NCBI GenBank assembly: GCA_018241695.1
Contig: JAFEDH010000023.1
Span: forward strand, 124,001 to 188,000
Direction of reading: 5' to 3'
DNA length: 64,000 nt
DNA from: Pseudomonadota bacterium
Lineage (GTDB): Bacteria > Pseudomonadota > Gammaproteobacteria > Burkholderiales > Rhodocyclaceae
Part shown: positions 34,577 to 41,737 of the stretch, in pieces
Layout: every line of letters starts with the position of its first letter
Position numbering within the stretch: the first letter of the stretch is position 1
The notes under the pieces: model-generated
Seen by the model: only the letters and a program-made list of their open reading frames with translations
Told to the model about the DNA's origin: nothing
The model's database searches: none
Program-made: the position numbers and the translations under genes

Positions 34577-34981
34577 ATGCCTACCAAGCAGCAGATTCAA
34601 GACACCCTGAAGCGTCATTTCACCGCCTGGAACGGCCGGGATCGTACCGCCTGGCTGGCGAATTTCGCCGAGGATGTGCATCTGGAAGACCCGGTAGGCG
34701 GCCCGCTGAAATCCGGGCGGAAATCGCTGGAGGCCACCTGGGACAATTCCTTCAAGGAAGGCCATCAATGGACCCTGGAACCGCGCGTGATGCAGGTGTG
34801 CAAGGATCAGGCGGCGCTGTATGTGAAAACCCGGGGAACGGTTGCCGGCAATCCGGTGGAGCTCGACAGCATTGAAATCTATACCGTCAACGACGCCGGC
34901 CAGATCGCGCAATTGCGTACCTATTTCAATCCCCCCGATGGCCAGGCCCTGGACTCTTTTTTCATGTCGGCGCATGGCTGA
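34577..34981 (+). CDS. Ketosteroid-isomerase-like NTF2-fold protein
   Basis: The 134-residue protein has the NTF2/SnoaL fold and an unusually close match to bacterial delta5-3-ketosteroid isomerase in its first half: FAEDVHLEDPVGGP aligns without gaps to the Comamonas enzyme, placing Asp38, the proton-shuttling base, at the same residue number. Tyr14 of that enzyme is His14 here, and the second acid (Asp99) is replaced by Glu near residue 100. So it may be an isomerase variant or a relative with another substrate. GAGGAG precedes ATG 34577. Confidence 0.75.
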   Translation: MPTKQQIQDTLKRHFTAWNGRDRTAWLANFAEDVHLEDPVGGPLKSGRKSLEATWDNSFKEGHQWTLEPRVMQVCKDQAALYVKTRGTVAGNPVELDSIEIYTVNDAGQIAQLRTYFNPPDGQALDSFFMSAHG

Positions 34982-35018
34982 TGGCGCCGAATCCAGTTTG
35001 ATGATGCAGAGGTGAATG

Positions 35019-35435
35019 ATGAGTGAAGTAGACCGCAATAAAGCGCTGGCCGTGACCTTTTTCGACATTCTGAGCCGGAGCGACATTCCGGCGATGCTCG
35101 AAGCCTATGCCGATGATGTGAAGCTCTACACCATGGGGCGAACCCTGATTTCAGGGTGCATGAACAAGGCCGATGCGGCGAAGAGCGCCGATCTGGTGCT
35201 GTCAGCCTTTCCCAAGGGGATTCGCTTCACGCTCAAGAACATCACTGCCGAGGGCGACCGGGTGGCGGTGGAGGCGGAATCCGAAGGCCTGCATGCAAGC
35301 GGCCGCCTCTACGCCAATCAGTACCATTTTCTGATGCGTTTCCGTGACGGCAAGATCACCGAATTCAAGGAATACATGGATACCGAACTCGTCACCGAAA
35401 TCCTTTGCGGCGGAGCCCGGCCTGCCGCTTCCTGA
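35019..35435 (+). CDS. SnoaL/NTF2-like protein
   Basis: The 138-residue protein is a second NTF2-fold protein: FFDILSRSDIPAMLEAYADDVKLY at the start and YHFLMRFRDGKITEFKEYMDTE at the end are typical of SnoaL-like polyketide cyclase/isomerase relatives. I choose ATG 35019 over ATG 35016 because AGAGG (35008-35012) is then six bases away. It lies 37 bases after the ketosteroid-isomerase-like gene, probably in the same transcript. Function is not known. Confidence 0.8.
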   Translation: MSEVDRNKALAVTFFDILSRSDIPAMLEAYADDVKLYTMGRTLISGCMNKADAAKSADLVLSAFPKGIRFTLKNITAEGDRVAVEAESEGLHASGRLYANQYHFLMRFRDGKITEFKEYMDTELVTEILCGGARPAAS

Positions 35436-35470
35436 GCCGGTTTCGGCATGGAGAACCGGGCGGGCGCCGG

Positions 35471-35476
35471 TATAAT
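35471..35476 (+). promoter_or_regulatory. -10 element of thrC promoter
   Basis: A consensus TATAAT followed by GCGCGCC lies 38 bases upstream of the thrC ATG. I see no good -35 element. It gives thrC its own promoter now that hom is separated and terminated. The predicted leader is short and shows no Shine-Dalgarno sequence. Confidence 0.6.
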
Positions 35477-35513
35477 GCGCGCCTTCCCGCTTTCCCTTTC
35501 CTGATTCCGAATC

Positions 35514-36947
35514 ATGCGTTATCTCAGCACGCGTGGCCTGGCGCCCGCCGAGCAGTTCTGCGACATTCTCCTGGGTGGATTGGCGCCCGATGGCGGCCTG
35601 TATCTGCCCGAGTCCTATCCCGTGGTGAGCGCGGCGGAGTTGACGCGGTGGCGCGGGCTGTCCTATAGCGATCTGGCCTTCGCGGTGCTGTCCCGCTTCA
35701 TTACCGACATCCCGGCCACCGATCTCGCTGCCCTGATCCGGAAAACCTACGACGCCGGGGTGTATTGCCATGCGCGGGCCGGCCGCAATGCTGCCGACAT
35801 TACGCCGCTCACCACGCTGGAACCTGGATTGCATCTGCTGGAACTTTCCAACGGGCCGACCCTGGCCTTCAAGGACATGGCGATGCAGCTGCTGGGCAAT
35901 CTTTTCGAATACGTGCTGGAAAAACGTGGCGAAACCATCAACATCCTGGGCGCCACTTCGGGCGATACCGGCTCCGCCGCTGAATACGCCATGCGCGGCA
36001 AGCACAATGTCCGCGTTTTCATGCTCTCGCCGGAAGGAAAAATGAGCGCTTTCCAGCGCGCGCAGATGTATTCCCTGCAGGACGCCAACATTTTCAACAT
36101 CGCCGTGCGCGGCATGTTCGACGATGCGCAGGACATCGTGAAGGCGGTTTCCAACGATGCGGCCTTCAAGGCCGGGTACAAGATCGGTGCGGTCAATTCC
36201 ATCAACTGGGCGCGGGTCGCGGCCCAGGTTGTGTATTACTTCAAGGGGTATTTCGCGGCCACCACGAGCAATGAGCAACAAGTGGCGTTCTGTGTGCCCT
36301 CGGGCAATTTCGGCAACATCTGCGCCGGCCATATCGCCCGCATGATGGGCTTGCCCATTGCGCGTCTGGTGCTGGCCACCAACGAAAACGATGTTCTCGA
36401 TGAGTTCTTCCGTACGGGGATTTACCGGCCTCGCAGGACGTCGGAAACGCATGTCACCTCCAGCCCCTCCATGGATATTTCCAAGGCTTCCAATTTCGAA
36501 CGCTTCATCTTCGATCTGGTGGGGCGCGATCCTGCCGTGATCCGCGATCTGTGGCGTCAGGTGGAGGCCGGTGGTGCCTTCGATCTGCGCGGCACGCCCC
36601 ATTGGGCGCGGATCGGCGGATTTGGTTTTGTCTCGGGAAGCAGCAGCCACACCGATCGTCTGGCAACCATCCGCGAGGTCTGGCAAAAATACGGCACCAT
36701 GATCGACACGCATACCGCCGACGGCGTCAAGGTCGCTCTGGCCCATCGCGAGGCGGGTATCCCCATGGTGGTTCTGGAAACCGCCCAGCCGGTGAAATTC
36801 GCCGAAACCATTCAGGAAGCCCTGGGGCGTGCCCCGGTTCGCCCCGCTGATCTGGAAGGCATCGAATCCCTGCCGCAAAGGGTCGAAATCATGGATGCGG
36901 ATGCCGAAGCCATCAAGGCCTTCGTTGCGCGCCATTGCCGCGATTGA
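35514..36947 (+). CDS. thrC: Threonine synthase
   Basis: ThrC converts O-phosphohomoserine to threonine with PLP. The 477-residue protein is of the longer type found in Proteobacteria and yeast: N-terminal MRYLSTRG, PLP lysine Lys120 in NGPTLAFKDMAMQ, the phosphate-binding GATSGDTGSAAEYAM, and FCVPSGNFGNICAG. No defects are visible. Its position after the R-M and NTF2 block, rather than directly after hom, is unusual. Confidence 0.96.
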   Translation: MRYLSTRGLAPAEQFCDILLGGLAPDGGLYLPESYPVVSAAELTRWRGLSYSDLAFAVLSRFITDIPATDLAALIRKTYDAGVYCHARAGRNAADITPLTTLEPGLHLLELSNGPTLAFKDMAMQLLGNLFEYVLEKRGETINILGATSGDTGSAAEYAMRGKHNVRVFMLSPEGKMSAFQRAQMYSLQDANIFNIAVRGMFDDAQDIVKAVSNDAAFKAGYKIGAVNSINWARVAAQVVYYFKGYFAATTSNEQQVAFCVPSGNFGNICAGHIARMMGLPIARLVLATNENDVLDEFFRTGIYRPRRTSETHVTSSPSMDISKASNFERFIFDLVGRDPAVIRDLWRQVEAGGAFDLRGTPHWARIGGFGFVSGSSSHTDRLATIREVWQKYGTMIDTHTADGVKVALAHREAGIPMVVLETAQPVKFAETIQEALGRAPVRPADLEGIESLPQRVEIMDADAEAIKAFVARHCRD

Positions 36948-36963
36948 ACCCGGATTGCCGGAA

Positions 36964-36979
36964 CCGTACGCAAGTACGG
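36964..36979 (+). other. Small hairpin with GCAA tetraloop after thrC
   Basis: CCGTAC (36964-36969) and GTACGG (36974-36979) pair perfectly around GCAA, a stable GNRA loop. It lies 16 bases after the thrC stop. There is no T-run, so it is not a clear intrinsic terminator; it could protect the 3' end of the message. Confidence 0.4.
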
Positions 36980-37141
36980 CTGTCCGATCGGTTGCAACAC
37001 CCCGGCCCATCGCCCCGGACGGGTTTTCCACTGAAGACCGAAGCCTGTAGCTGCGGATAAGCCCCAGGTGAGTCCGTGTGCTCATGACAGTGGGTGGAGC
37101 GCCGGGCCACATATCGTACGGTGATTCGGCCCGAGGACCGC

Positions 37142-37825
37142 ATGGAGCATTTCAACGAAACCCTTTTTCTCTGGCTCAACGCATCCGCGCAACCGGATGC
37201 CTTCGTGGTGATGCTGGCCATCTTTTTCGCGGAGTGGTTCATCTGGATCATTCCGGCCATGATCGGTATTGGCTGGCTCGTGGGCAACGAGGCCACCCGC
37301 AGAATGATGCTGGTCGCGGCCGTATCGGGGCTATCTGGCCTGATCGTCAATTCATTGATCGGACTGGCGTGGCCCCACCCCAGACCGTTCATGATCGGCC
37401 TGGGCCACACCCTCATTCCGCATGTGGCCGATCCGTCGTTCCCCAGTGATCACCTGACGCTGTGGTGGGCCGTTGCCTTCAGCTTCCTGCTACAGCGGGG
37501 GCGACGTAAAACTGGTAGTGCAATGGCCTTGTCGGGCATCCCCATCGCCTGGGCGCGAATTTATCTTGGAGTTCATTTCCCTTTCGACATGCTCGGTGCT
37601 GTTGCGGTCTCCATATTCAGCGCCTGGCTGGCATTGCGTACCGCGGGCTGGTATCTGGAGCCGACCTACCAGCGCGCAATCCGGACCCAGGATTTGCTTT
37701 TCGGCAGGCTGATCACACGGGGATGGATACGAAATGAATCTGGCAGCGGTTCAATCGTGTATGAGTTGCACCATGAACAGCACGTGCAGAAACCGGGCGA
37801 GCGCGACTGGAAGCTGCGGTCGTAG
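37142..37825 (+). CDS. PAP2 family phosphatase, BcrC-like undecaprenyl-diphosphatase
   Basis: The 227-residue membrane protein carries the PAP2 phosphatase motifs: WPHPRPF (motif 1), PSFPSDH (motif 2) and ARIYLGVHFPFD (motif 3). The segment LIPHVADPSFPSDH closely resembles Bacillus BcrC, which recycles undecaprenyl pyrophosphate and affects bacitracin tolerance. The motif 1 lysine is not obvious, as in BcrC. GAGGA precedes ATG 37142. It could supply undecaprenyl phosphate for the arn pathway and peptidoglycan; that link is inference. Confidence 0.82.
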   Translation: MEHFNETLFLWLNASAQPDAFVVMLAIFFAEWFIWIIPAMIGIGWLVGNEATRRMMLVAAVSGLSGLIVNSLIGLAWPHPRPFMIGLGHTLIPHVADPSFPSDHLTLWWAVAFSFLLQRGRRKTGSAMALSGIPIAWARIYLGVHFPFDMLGAVAVSIFSAWLALRTAGWYLEPTYQRAIRTQDLLFGRLITRGWIRNESGSGSIVYELHHEQHVQKPGERDWKLRS

Positions 37826-37858
37826 TACCATCGATGCATCAAACCTTCGGGGATCAGC

Positions 37859-38065
37859 ATGTCAGCACTGACAGACGCAATCGAGAAGTTCTTCGAGGAA
37901 AACAACGGCAAGATCTTCGAGGTCGAGATGAAGAAGATCACCGTCGAGGTGAAGCCCGAGCCGGTTCGCAGAATGCCGCACCCTTACGACATCGATGGCC
38001 GCTACAGCCTGACTGGAGTCATGCAGCGGCGGTTCGAGGAAGAAGAGGCAAAGCGCAGGAAGTAG
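37859..38065 (+). CDS. Small charged hypothetical protein
   Basis: I do not recognise this 68-residue protein. It is rich in Glu and Lys, begins MSALTDAIEKFFEENNGKIF, and ends in RRFEEEEAKRRK, with no cysteine and no membrane segment. GGGGAT lies a few bases upstream of the ATG, and it follows the PAP2 gene by 33 bases. It looks like a real small acidic-basic protein, but no function can be given. Confidence 0.5.
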   Translation: MSALTDAIEKFFEENNGKIFEVEMKKITVEVKPEPVRRMPHPYDIDGRYSLTGVMQRRFEEEEAKRRK

Positions 38066-38332
38066 CAAAACGGCCGGCGAGCTTGCCGCTTTGATGACCC
38101 GGCAGTGATCTTTACAGGAAGGGTACTGGCAACTCAGTGGCAACTGAGCAAGCAGAGAAAGTGCTGGATCACCTTCCCGCGCGCCCGTTTTGAGCAGTCT
38201 CTTACCTGCCATAAGTCACCCCCCGATGAGCGGAAAGACGCCCAACTGAAAACCCTTCAGCTGGAGGGTCGCTCCTTTTGGGGTGGGGAGAGAATCCCCC
38301 GGATTCCCGGCGAGGGAGGGTGAGCAGAAAAC
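38066..38332. other. Intergenic stretch with an 11-bp tandem near-repeat and a palindrome
   Basis: I see no gene here. TGGCAACTCAG (38127-38137) is followed directly by TGGCAACTGAG (38138-38148). A loopless near-palindrome, ACCCTTCAGCTGGAGGGT, lies at 38252-38269. The stretch sits just past the 3' end of tRNA-Val, a common integration position, but I find no duplicated tRNA end or integrase. Confidence 0.4.
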
Positions 38333-38363
38333 AAAAAACCCTGCAAATCTTTGATTTACAGGG
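38333..38363 (-). terminator. Rho-independent terminator of tRNA-Val
   Basis: On the minus strand an 11-bp stem, CCCTGTAAATC with GATTTGCAGGG (one T-G pair), has a three-base loop and is followed by TTTTTTG. It begins six bases after the tRNA 3' end. Confidence 0.88.
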
Positions 38364-38369
38364 TCTTGA

Positions 38370-38445
38370 TGGTGGGCGCTGACGGGCTCGAACCGCCGAC
38401 ATCCTCCTTGTAAGGGAGGCGCTCTACCAACTGAGCTAAGCGCCC
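38370..38445 (-). tRNA. tRNA-Val (anticodon TAC)
   Basis: The 76-nt gene folds as a full cloverleaf: acceptor GGGCGCT/AGCGCCC, D stem GCTC/GAGC, anticodon stem CCTCC/GGAGG around CTTACAA (anticodon TAC, reading GUA), T arm GGCGG-TTCGAGC-CCGTC, discriminator A, and an encoded CCA at 38372-38370. It has its own promoter and terminator. Confidence 0.97.
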
Positions 38446-38515
38446 GTGTGATCTGAACGATCATCGGGAGTGTGGGGCGATCCCCTGCAAACAGGGGTTC
38501 TTTCACACGGCGCGC

Positions 38516-38544
38516 ATTCTATCCGCGCTGGCCGGTATCGGCAA
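38516..38544 (-). promoter_or_regulatory. Promoter of tRNA-Val
   Basis: On the minus strand TTGCCG (38544-38539) and TAGAAT (38521-38516) are 17 bases apart, followed by the GC-rich discriminator GCGCGCC. The start site would lie about 60 bases before the tRNA, with a CCCCTG-CAAA-CAGGGG hairpin in the leader (38482-38497). Confidence 0.65.
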
Positions 38545-38709
38545 GGCAGGCGGTGTCTGGTTCGCCGGATATTTCAGTGCCACGCTCCCGATGCGGAAAT
38601 TTGGATGACTTTGTAACCCACACGGGTGAAAAGGGCGGAAACCCTGTCTGCTATCGTTGGCATCGCTGGAAGTTTTCCGGCACAAACCCCGATGAAAAAG
38701 GAGTGGTTC

Positions 38710-39177
38710 ATGGAAGGCAAGGATTATTTCGAAATCCAGAATCTGCTGCACAGCTATCCTTACCGGCTCGACCGTGGGGATTTTGATGCCGTTGGCGCGC
38801 TGTTTACCCATGCGGTGGTGTACAGCGGCGGCAGCCTGCTTTCTGACCGTAGCGCGGCCACCATGGCCCAGGCATTCCGCGACTGGGTGATCGTTCATCC
38901 CGATGGAACGCCCCGCACCCGTCACTATATTGCCAACCTCATCATCGAGCCTGACGGAACGGATGGCGCTATCGCCCGTTCCTACGTCATGGTGTTCCAG
39001 CAAACGCAGTCTTTGCCGCTACAACCGGTGATTGGCGGCGATTATCTCGATACCCTGCGCAAGGTGGATGGGCAGTGGCGCATCGTTGAGCGCCAGATGG
39101 GCAACGATCTGGTCGGAAATCTCACCGACCATGGCAAGCATCTGGGAACCATCAAGCCGCATCGGGCGAACCGTTGA
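38710..39177 (+). CDS. SnoaL-like NTF2-fold protein
   Basis: The 155-residue protein begins MEGKDYFEIQNLLHSYPYRL and has LDRGDFDAVGALFTHAVVYSG, TRHYIANLIIE and the closing strand GGDYLDTLRKVDGQWRIVERQ. This is the SnoaL-like fold related to ring-hydroxylating dioxygenase beta subunits and dehydratases. The start is ATG 38710, because AAGGAG (38698-38703) is six bases upstream; the ATG at 38692 would place that site inside the gene. It is the third NTF2-fold protein in about 5 kb. Substrate is unknown. Confidence 0.8.
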   Translation: MEGKDYFEIQNLLHSYPYRLDRGDFDAVGALFTHAVVYSGGSLLSDRSAATMAQAFRDWVIVHPDGTPRTRHYIANLIIEPDGTDGAIARSYVMVFQQTQSLPLQPVIGGDYLDTLRKVDGQWRIVERQMGNDLVGNLTDHGKHLGTIKPHRANR

Positions 39178-39258
39178 TTGGCAGGCTTTGAGTTATGCGG
39201 GGCCCCGTAGAGACGGGCCGCAAGATGAGGCAAGTGCACCAGTTGAGTTCCTTGGATG

Positions 39259-39280
39259 GCTTACCACATTTGTGGTAAGC
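39259..39280. promoter_or_regulatory. Perfect palindrome upstream of toxin-antitoxin operon (operator candidate)
   Basis: GCTTACCACA (39259-39268) and TGTGGTAAGC (39271-39280) are exact inverted repeats with a TT centre. The site ends 57 bases before the antitoxin start. Antitoxins of this kind usually repress their own promoter at such palindromes; binding here is inference. Confidence 0.7.
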
Positions 39281-39337
39281 TGATTTCAGATAGTTATTCG
39301 GGCAGCCCGTTGCCCGGGCATTTTCTGGAGCAACACC

Positions 39338-39571
39338 ATGACAACTTCAACGTCGATTCGAATCGACCAGACGCTCTACAACCAGGCCAAGAACGATGCG
39401 GTGATGGAACATCGCACCATCGCTGGCCAAGTCGAGTACTGGGCCAAGATCGGGCGCGCCGCCCTGGACAATCCAGATCTTCCGGTCAGCTTCATTGCCG
39501 AATCCCTTGCGTCGATGGCTGAGTCTCGCGAAGAAGCGACAGCCTTCGTTCCTCGGTCCCGGCGTACATGA
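39338..39571 (+). CDS. ParD-like type II antitoxin
   Basis: The 77-residue protein has a ribbon-helix-helix-like N-terminus (STSIRIDQTLYNQAKNDAVM), then TIAGQVEYWAKIGRAALDNP, which is typical of the ParD-like antitoxin family. The acidic, flexible C-terminal part would wrap the toxin. Its stop overlaps the toxin start by four bases (ATGA). A perfect palindrome lies upstream for autoregulation. Confidence 0.88.
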   Translation: MTTSTSIRIDQTLYNQAKNDAVMEHRTIAGQVEYWAKIGRAALDNPDLPVSFIAESLASMAESREEATAFVPRSRRT

Positions 39572-39849
39572 GCTATTCGCTCAAACAGACCCGACGCTTT
39601 TCACGCGCCTACAAAAAGCTGCACGACAACGTCATCGCCGATGTCGATGAGGCAACCGACGTCGTGGCAGCTGATCCGACGGTTGGGGAACGCAAGAAAG
39701 GCGATCTGGCCGACCTTTTTGTCTACAAGTTTCGCAGCCAGAACCAGTTGTATCTGCTGGGCTATACCGCCGACGATGAAGTCCATCTGATCTATCTCGA
39801 GGCGGTCGGTCCTCACGAGAATTTCTATCGGGATCTCGAACGATCTTAG
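39568..39849 (+). CDS. ParE/RelE-like type II toxin
   Basis: The 93-residue protein is a RelE/ParE superfamily toxin: QTRRFSRAYKKLHDNVIADV, KKGDLADLFVYKFRSQNQLYLLGY and a C-terminal EAVGPHENFYRDLER. ParE types poison gyrase and RelE types cut mRNA at the ribosome; sequence alone does not decide. It is coupled to the antitoxin. Its stop lies directly against the end of a decayed phage portal gene on the other strand. Confidence 0.88.
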   Translation: MSYSLKQTRRFSRAYKKLHDNVIADVDEATDVVAADPTVGERKKGDLADLFVYKFRSQNQLYLLGYTADDEVHLIYLEAVGPHENFYRDLERS

Positions 39850-40341
39850 ATTCTGCGCTCGCAGCATCGCCTGAGGTGTCTGCTGCAGCCTGTGTTGCCG
39901 GTACATCCACGGGCGCAGCCGCCAAGTCATGCCGTGGATCAGACTCAAACACCAACCCGAGGGCATCGGCCCGTGCGTTGTCAGCGGCAATCTCCCGATC
40001 GACGTCCTCGGCGTCGTAGCCAAAGGATGAAATCGCCTCGGAGCGCGACAACAGGCCAGCGCGAATCGCTGTCAGCATCGCGTTGAACTCCTTCTGCGGA
40101 TCGACCCACTGCCAGCCCTGGGGAATCCACTTCACCGCCAGGTACTCGCGCCGCTTGGCCTGGACGCCGCGGGCATATCCGGGCAGAGAGCGCGCCCCTT
40201 CCAGTACAGCCTGCTCGATGAACGCCTGCCAAATCGGACGGCACAATTGATGGACGAGCACACCGTGCTGCAAGGATTCGCAGCGGCGCCGAAACTCCAG
40301 CATGCCGGCACGGATCGACGAGTTGATGTACTTTTTCCGGA
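39850..40341 (-). pseudogene. Remnant of a lambda-type phage portal protein gene
   Basis: A minus-strand frame encodes a C-terminal portal fragment: SIRAGMLEFRRRCESLQHG, REYLAVKWIPQGWQWVDPQKE and EAISSFGYDAEDVDREIAADN, as in lambda gpB-type portals. The homologous part begins abruptly near 40340; upstream sequence in frame is unrelated, so the N-terminal two thirds are missing. Its 3' end fades where the toxin gene begins. No other phage gene is visible, so this is a prophage relic left beside tRNA-Ser. Confidence 0.75.
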
Positions 40342-40664
40342 CCGTTTTCGGGCACCGATAACTGTATCGATTAGGATCGTCATCTTCCTTGACCTCAACC
40401 GCCACTCGGTCTTCCCCGCATGGCGCAGGGAAGAATGCCGAGTACCAAAATCAGGAAATAACCGATTGAAAAGTAAACTGCTAACCAATTGATTCAAAAT
40501 GACCTCAAAGCGCCGACTCATTAACTTCGCCACTTTTCACTGGCGACGAATTGCAGAGAAAACCGTGGCATGAGAGAGAATAGGCATGTCCTGGGACCGG
40601 TTGCTACCGCAGCGAAGTAAATATGAACACCCAGGAACCCACGCAGGCACGCGGGAGTAGGCGT
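40342..40664. other. Non-coding stretch between portal remnant and tRNA-Ser
   Basis: No gene with recognisable protein or a ribosome-binding site is seen. Base composition looks more AT-rich around 40440-40500 than in the neighbours. It is probably degraded prophage sequence. Confidence 0.4.
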
Positions 40665-40691
40665 AAAAAAACCGCCCAGATAGGCGGTTTT
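40665..40691 (-). terminator. Rho-independent terminator of tRNA-Ser
   Basis: On the minus strand AAAACCGCC (40691-40683) pairs with GGCGGTTTT (40676-40668) around six bases and continues into a T-run. It lies ten bases after the tRNA 3' end. Confidence 0.88.
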
Positions 40692-40701
40692 CTTAGTGTC
40701 C

Positions 40702-40791
40702 TGGCGGAGAGGGCGGGATTCGAACCCGCGTTGGGCTTGCACCCAAACACGCTTTCCAGGCGTGCGACTTAAACCGCTCATCCACCTCTCC
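40702..40791 (-). tRNA. tRNA-Ser (anticodon GGA)
   Basis: The 90-nt gene has acceptor GGAGAGG/CCTCTCC, a class II long variable arm (TTTGGGTGCAAGCCCAA), anticodon stem CACGC/GCGTG around CTGGAAA (anticodon GGA, reading UCC/UCU), T arm GCGGG-TTCGAAT-CCCGC and an encoded CCA at 40704-40702. Confidence 0.97.
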
Positions 40792-40805
40792 GGAAAGAGG
40801 CGCGG

Positions 40806-40811
40806 ATTCTA
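40806..40811 (-). promoter_or_regulatory. -10 element of tRNA-Ser promoter
   Basis: TAGAAT within TGCTAGAATCCGC on the minus strand forms an extended -10 (TGn). It lies about 15 bases before the tRNA 5' end. No good -35 is seen, which an extended -10 can compensate. Confidence 0.55.
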
Positions 40812-40832
40812 GCAGAAGTTTCAATCGGTCCG

Positions 40833-41681
40833 TCAGATCTCCACGTGACGTAAGGAGAGATCCGCCGCTTTCACATCCTTGGTCAGGCCGCCAATGGATA
40901 TGCGGTCCACTCCGGTCTCGGCGATGGCGCGCACGGAATCGAGGCTGATCCCGCCGGAGGCTTCGAGTTCGGCGCGTCCGGCATTGATCAGAACGGCTTG
41001 GCGCAGCTGATCGAGATCCATGTTGTCGAGCAGGATCATGCGGGCGCCATGGTCGACAGCCTGGGCCAGCTGTTCCAGATTTTCCACTTCGATCTGGATG
41101 AAGACGTCGCTTCGGCCCAGCTTGCGGGCACGCTCGAGAGCAGGAATCACGCCGCCGGCGGCGATGATGTGGTTTTCCTTGATCAGGATACCGTCATAGA
41201 GCCCGAGGCGGTGGTTGAAACCGCCGCCGCAACGCACGGCGTATTTCTGCGCCAGACGCAGGCCAGGCAGGGTCTTGCGGGTGTCAACGATGCGTGCCCG
41301 GGTGCCGGCCACGGCATCGACATGACGGCGGGTGGCGTTGGCGGTGCCGGACAGGAGCTGCAGGAAGTTGAGGGCGGCGCGTTCGGCGGTCAGCAGGGCG
41401 CGGGTCGCGGCCCCGATTTCGCAGATGATCTGGCCCGGTTCGGCCCGGTCGCCGTCGCCGAGTTTCCATTCGAGTTTCGCACCGGGATCGAGATGGGTGA
41501 AGCATGCGTCGAACCAGGCACGACCACAGATGATGGCCGGCTCCCGGCAGATCACGACACCGCGTGCGCTGTGGCCATCGGGAGAAAGCAGGGCGGTGAG
41601 ATCGCCTCCGCCAATGTCTTCGATCAGGGCCGAGACGACGTTGCGTTCCACTTCTGCCGCCAGGGAGAGCGGGAAATCCAT
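40833..41681 (-). CDS. nadC: NadC, quinolinate phosphoribosyltransferase
   Basis: NadC converts quinolinate and PRPP to nicotinate mononucleotide in NAD synthesis. The 282-residue protein has ALIEDIGGGDLT at the start, the Arg/Lys active-site stretch RIVDTRKTLPGLRLAQKYAV, the GGGFNHRLGLYDGILIKENH signature, and the C-terminal EASGGISLDSVRAIAETGVD barrel motif. Length is normal. It is divergent from the FMN-binding glutamate synthase-like gene; nadA and nadB are not in the window. Confidence 0.96.
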   Translation of the reverse strand: MDFPLSLAAEVERNVVSALIEDIGGGDLTALLSPDGHSARGVVICREPAIICGRAWFDACFTHLDPGAKLEWKLGDGDRAEPGQIICEIGAATRALLTAERAALNFLQLLSGTANATRRHVDAVAGTRARIVDTRKTLPGLRLAQKYAVRCGGGFNHRLGLYDGILIKENHIIAAGGVIPALERARKLGRSDVFIQIEVENLEQLAQAVDHGARMILLDNMDLDQLRQAVLINAGRAELEASGGISLDSVRAIAETGVDRISIGGLTKDVKAADLSLRHVEI

Positions 41682-41711
41682 GCTAAGGTTGCTCCACGAA
41701 AAGACGCGCGG

Positions 41712-41717
41712 ATTCTA
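41712..41717 (-). promoter_or_regulatory. -10 element of nadC promoter
   Basis: TAGAAT in TGCTAGAATCCGCG on the minus strand, 31 bases upstream of the nadC ATG, is an extended -10 and matches the tRNA-Ser promoter over 13 bases. No clear -35. Confidence 0.55.
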
Positions 41718-41737
41718 GCATCGGGAGGTTTCCACTC

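Noticed and set aside
36964..36979. Intrinsic terminator for thrC
   Set aside because: The hairpin has only six base pairs and no T-run; kept only as a hairpin feature.
38252..38269. Phage attachment core at the palindrome after tRNA-Val
   Set aside because: No second copy of this sequence or of the tRNA end was seen in the window, and there is no integrase gene.
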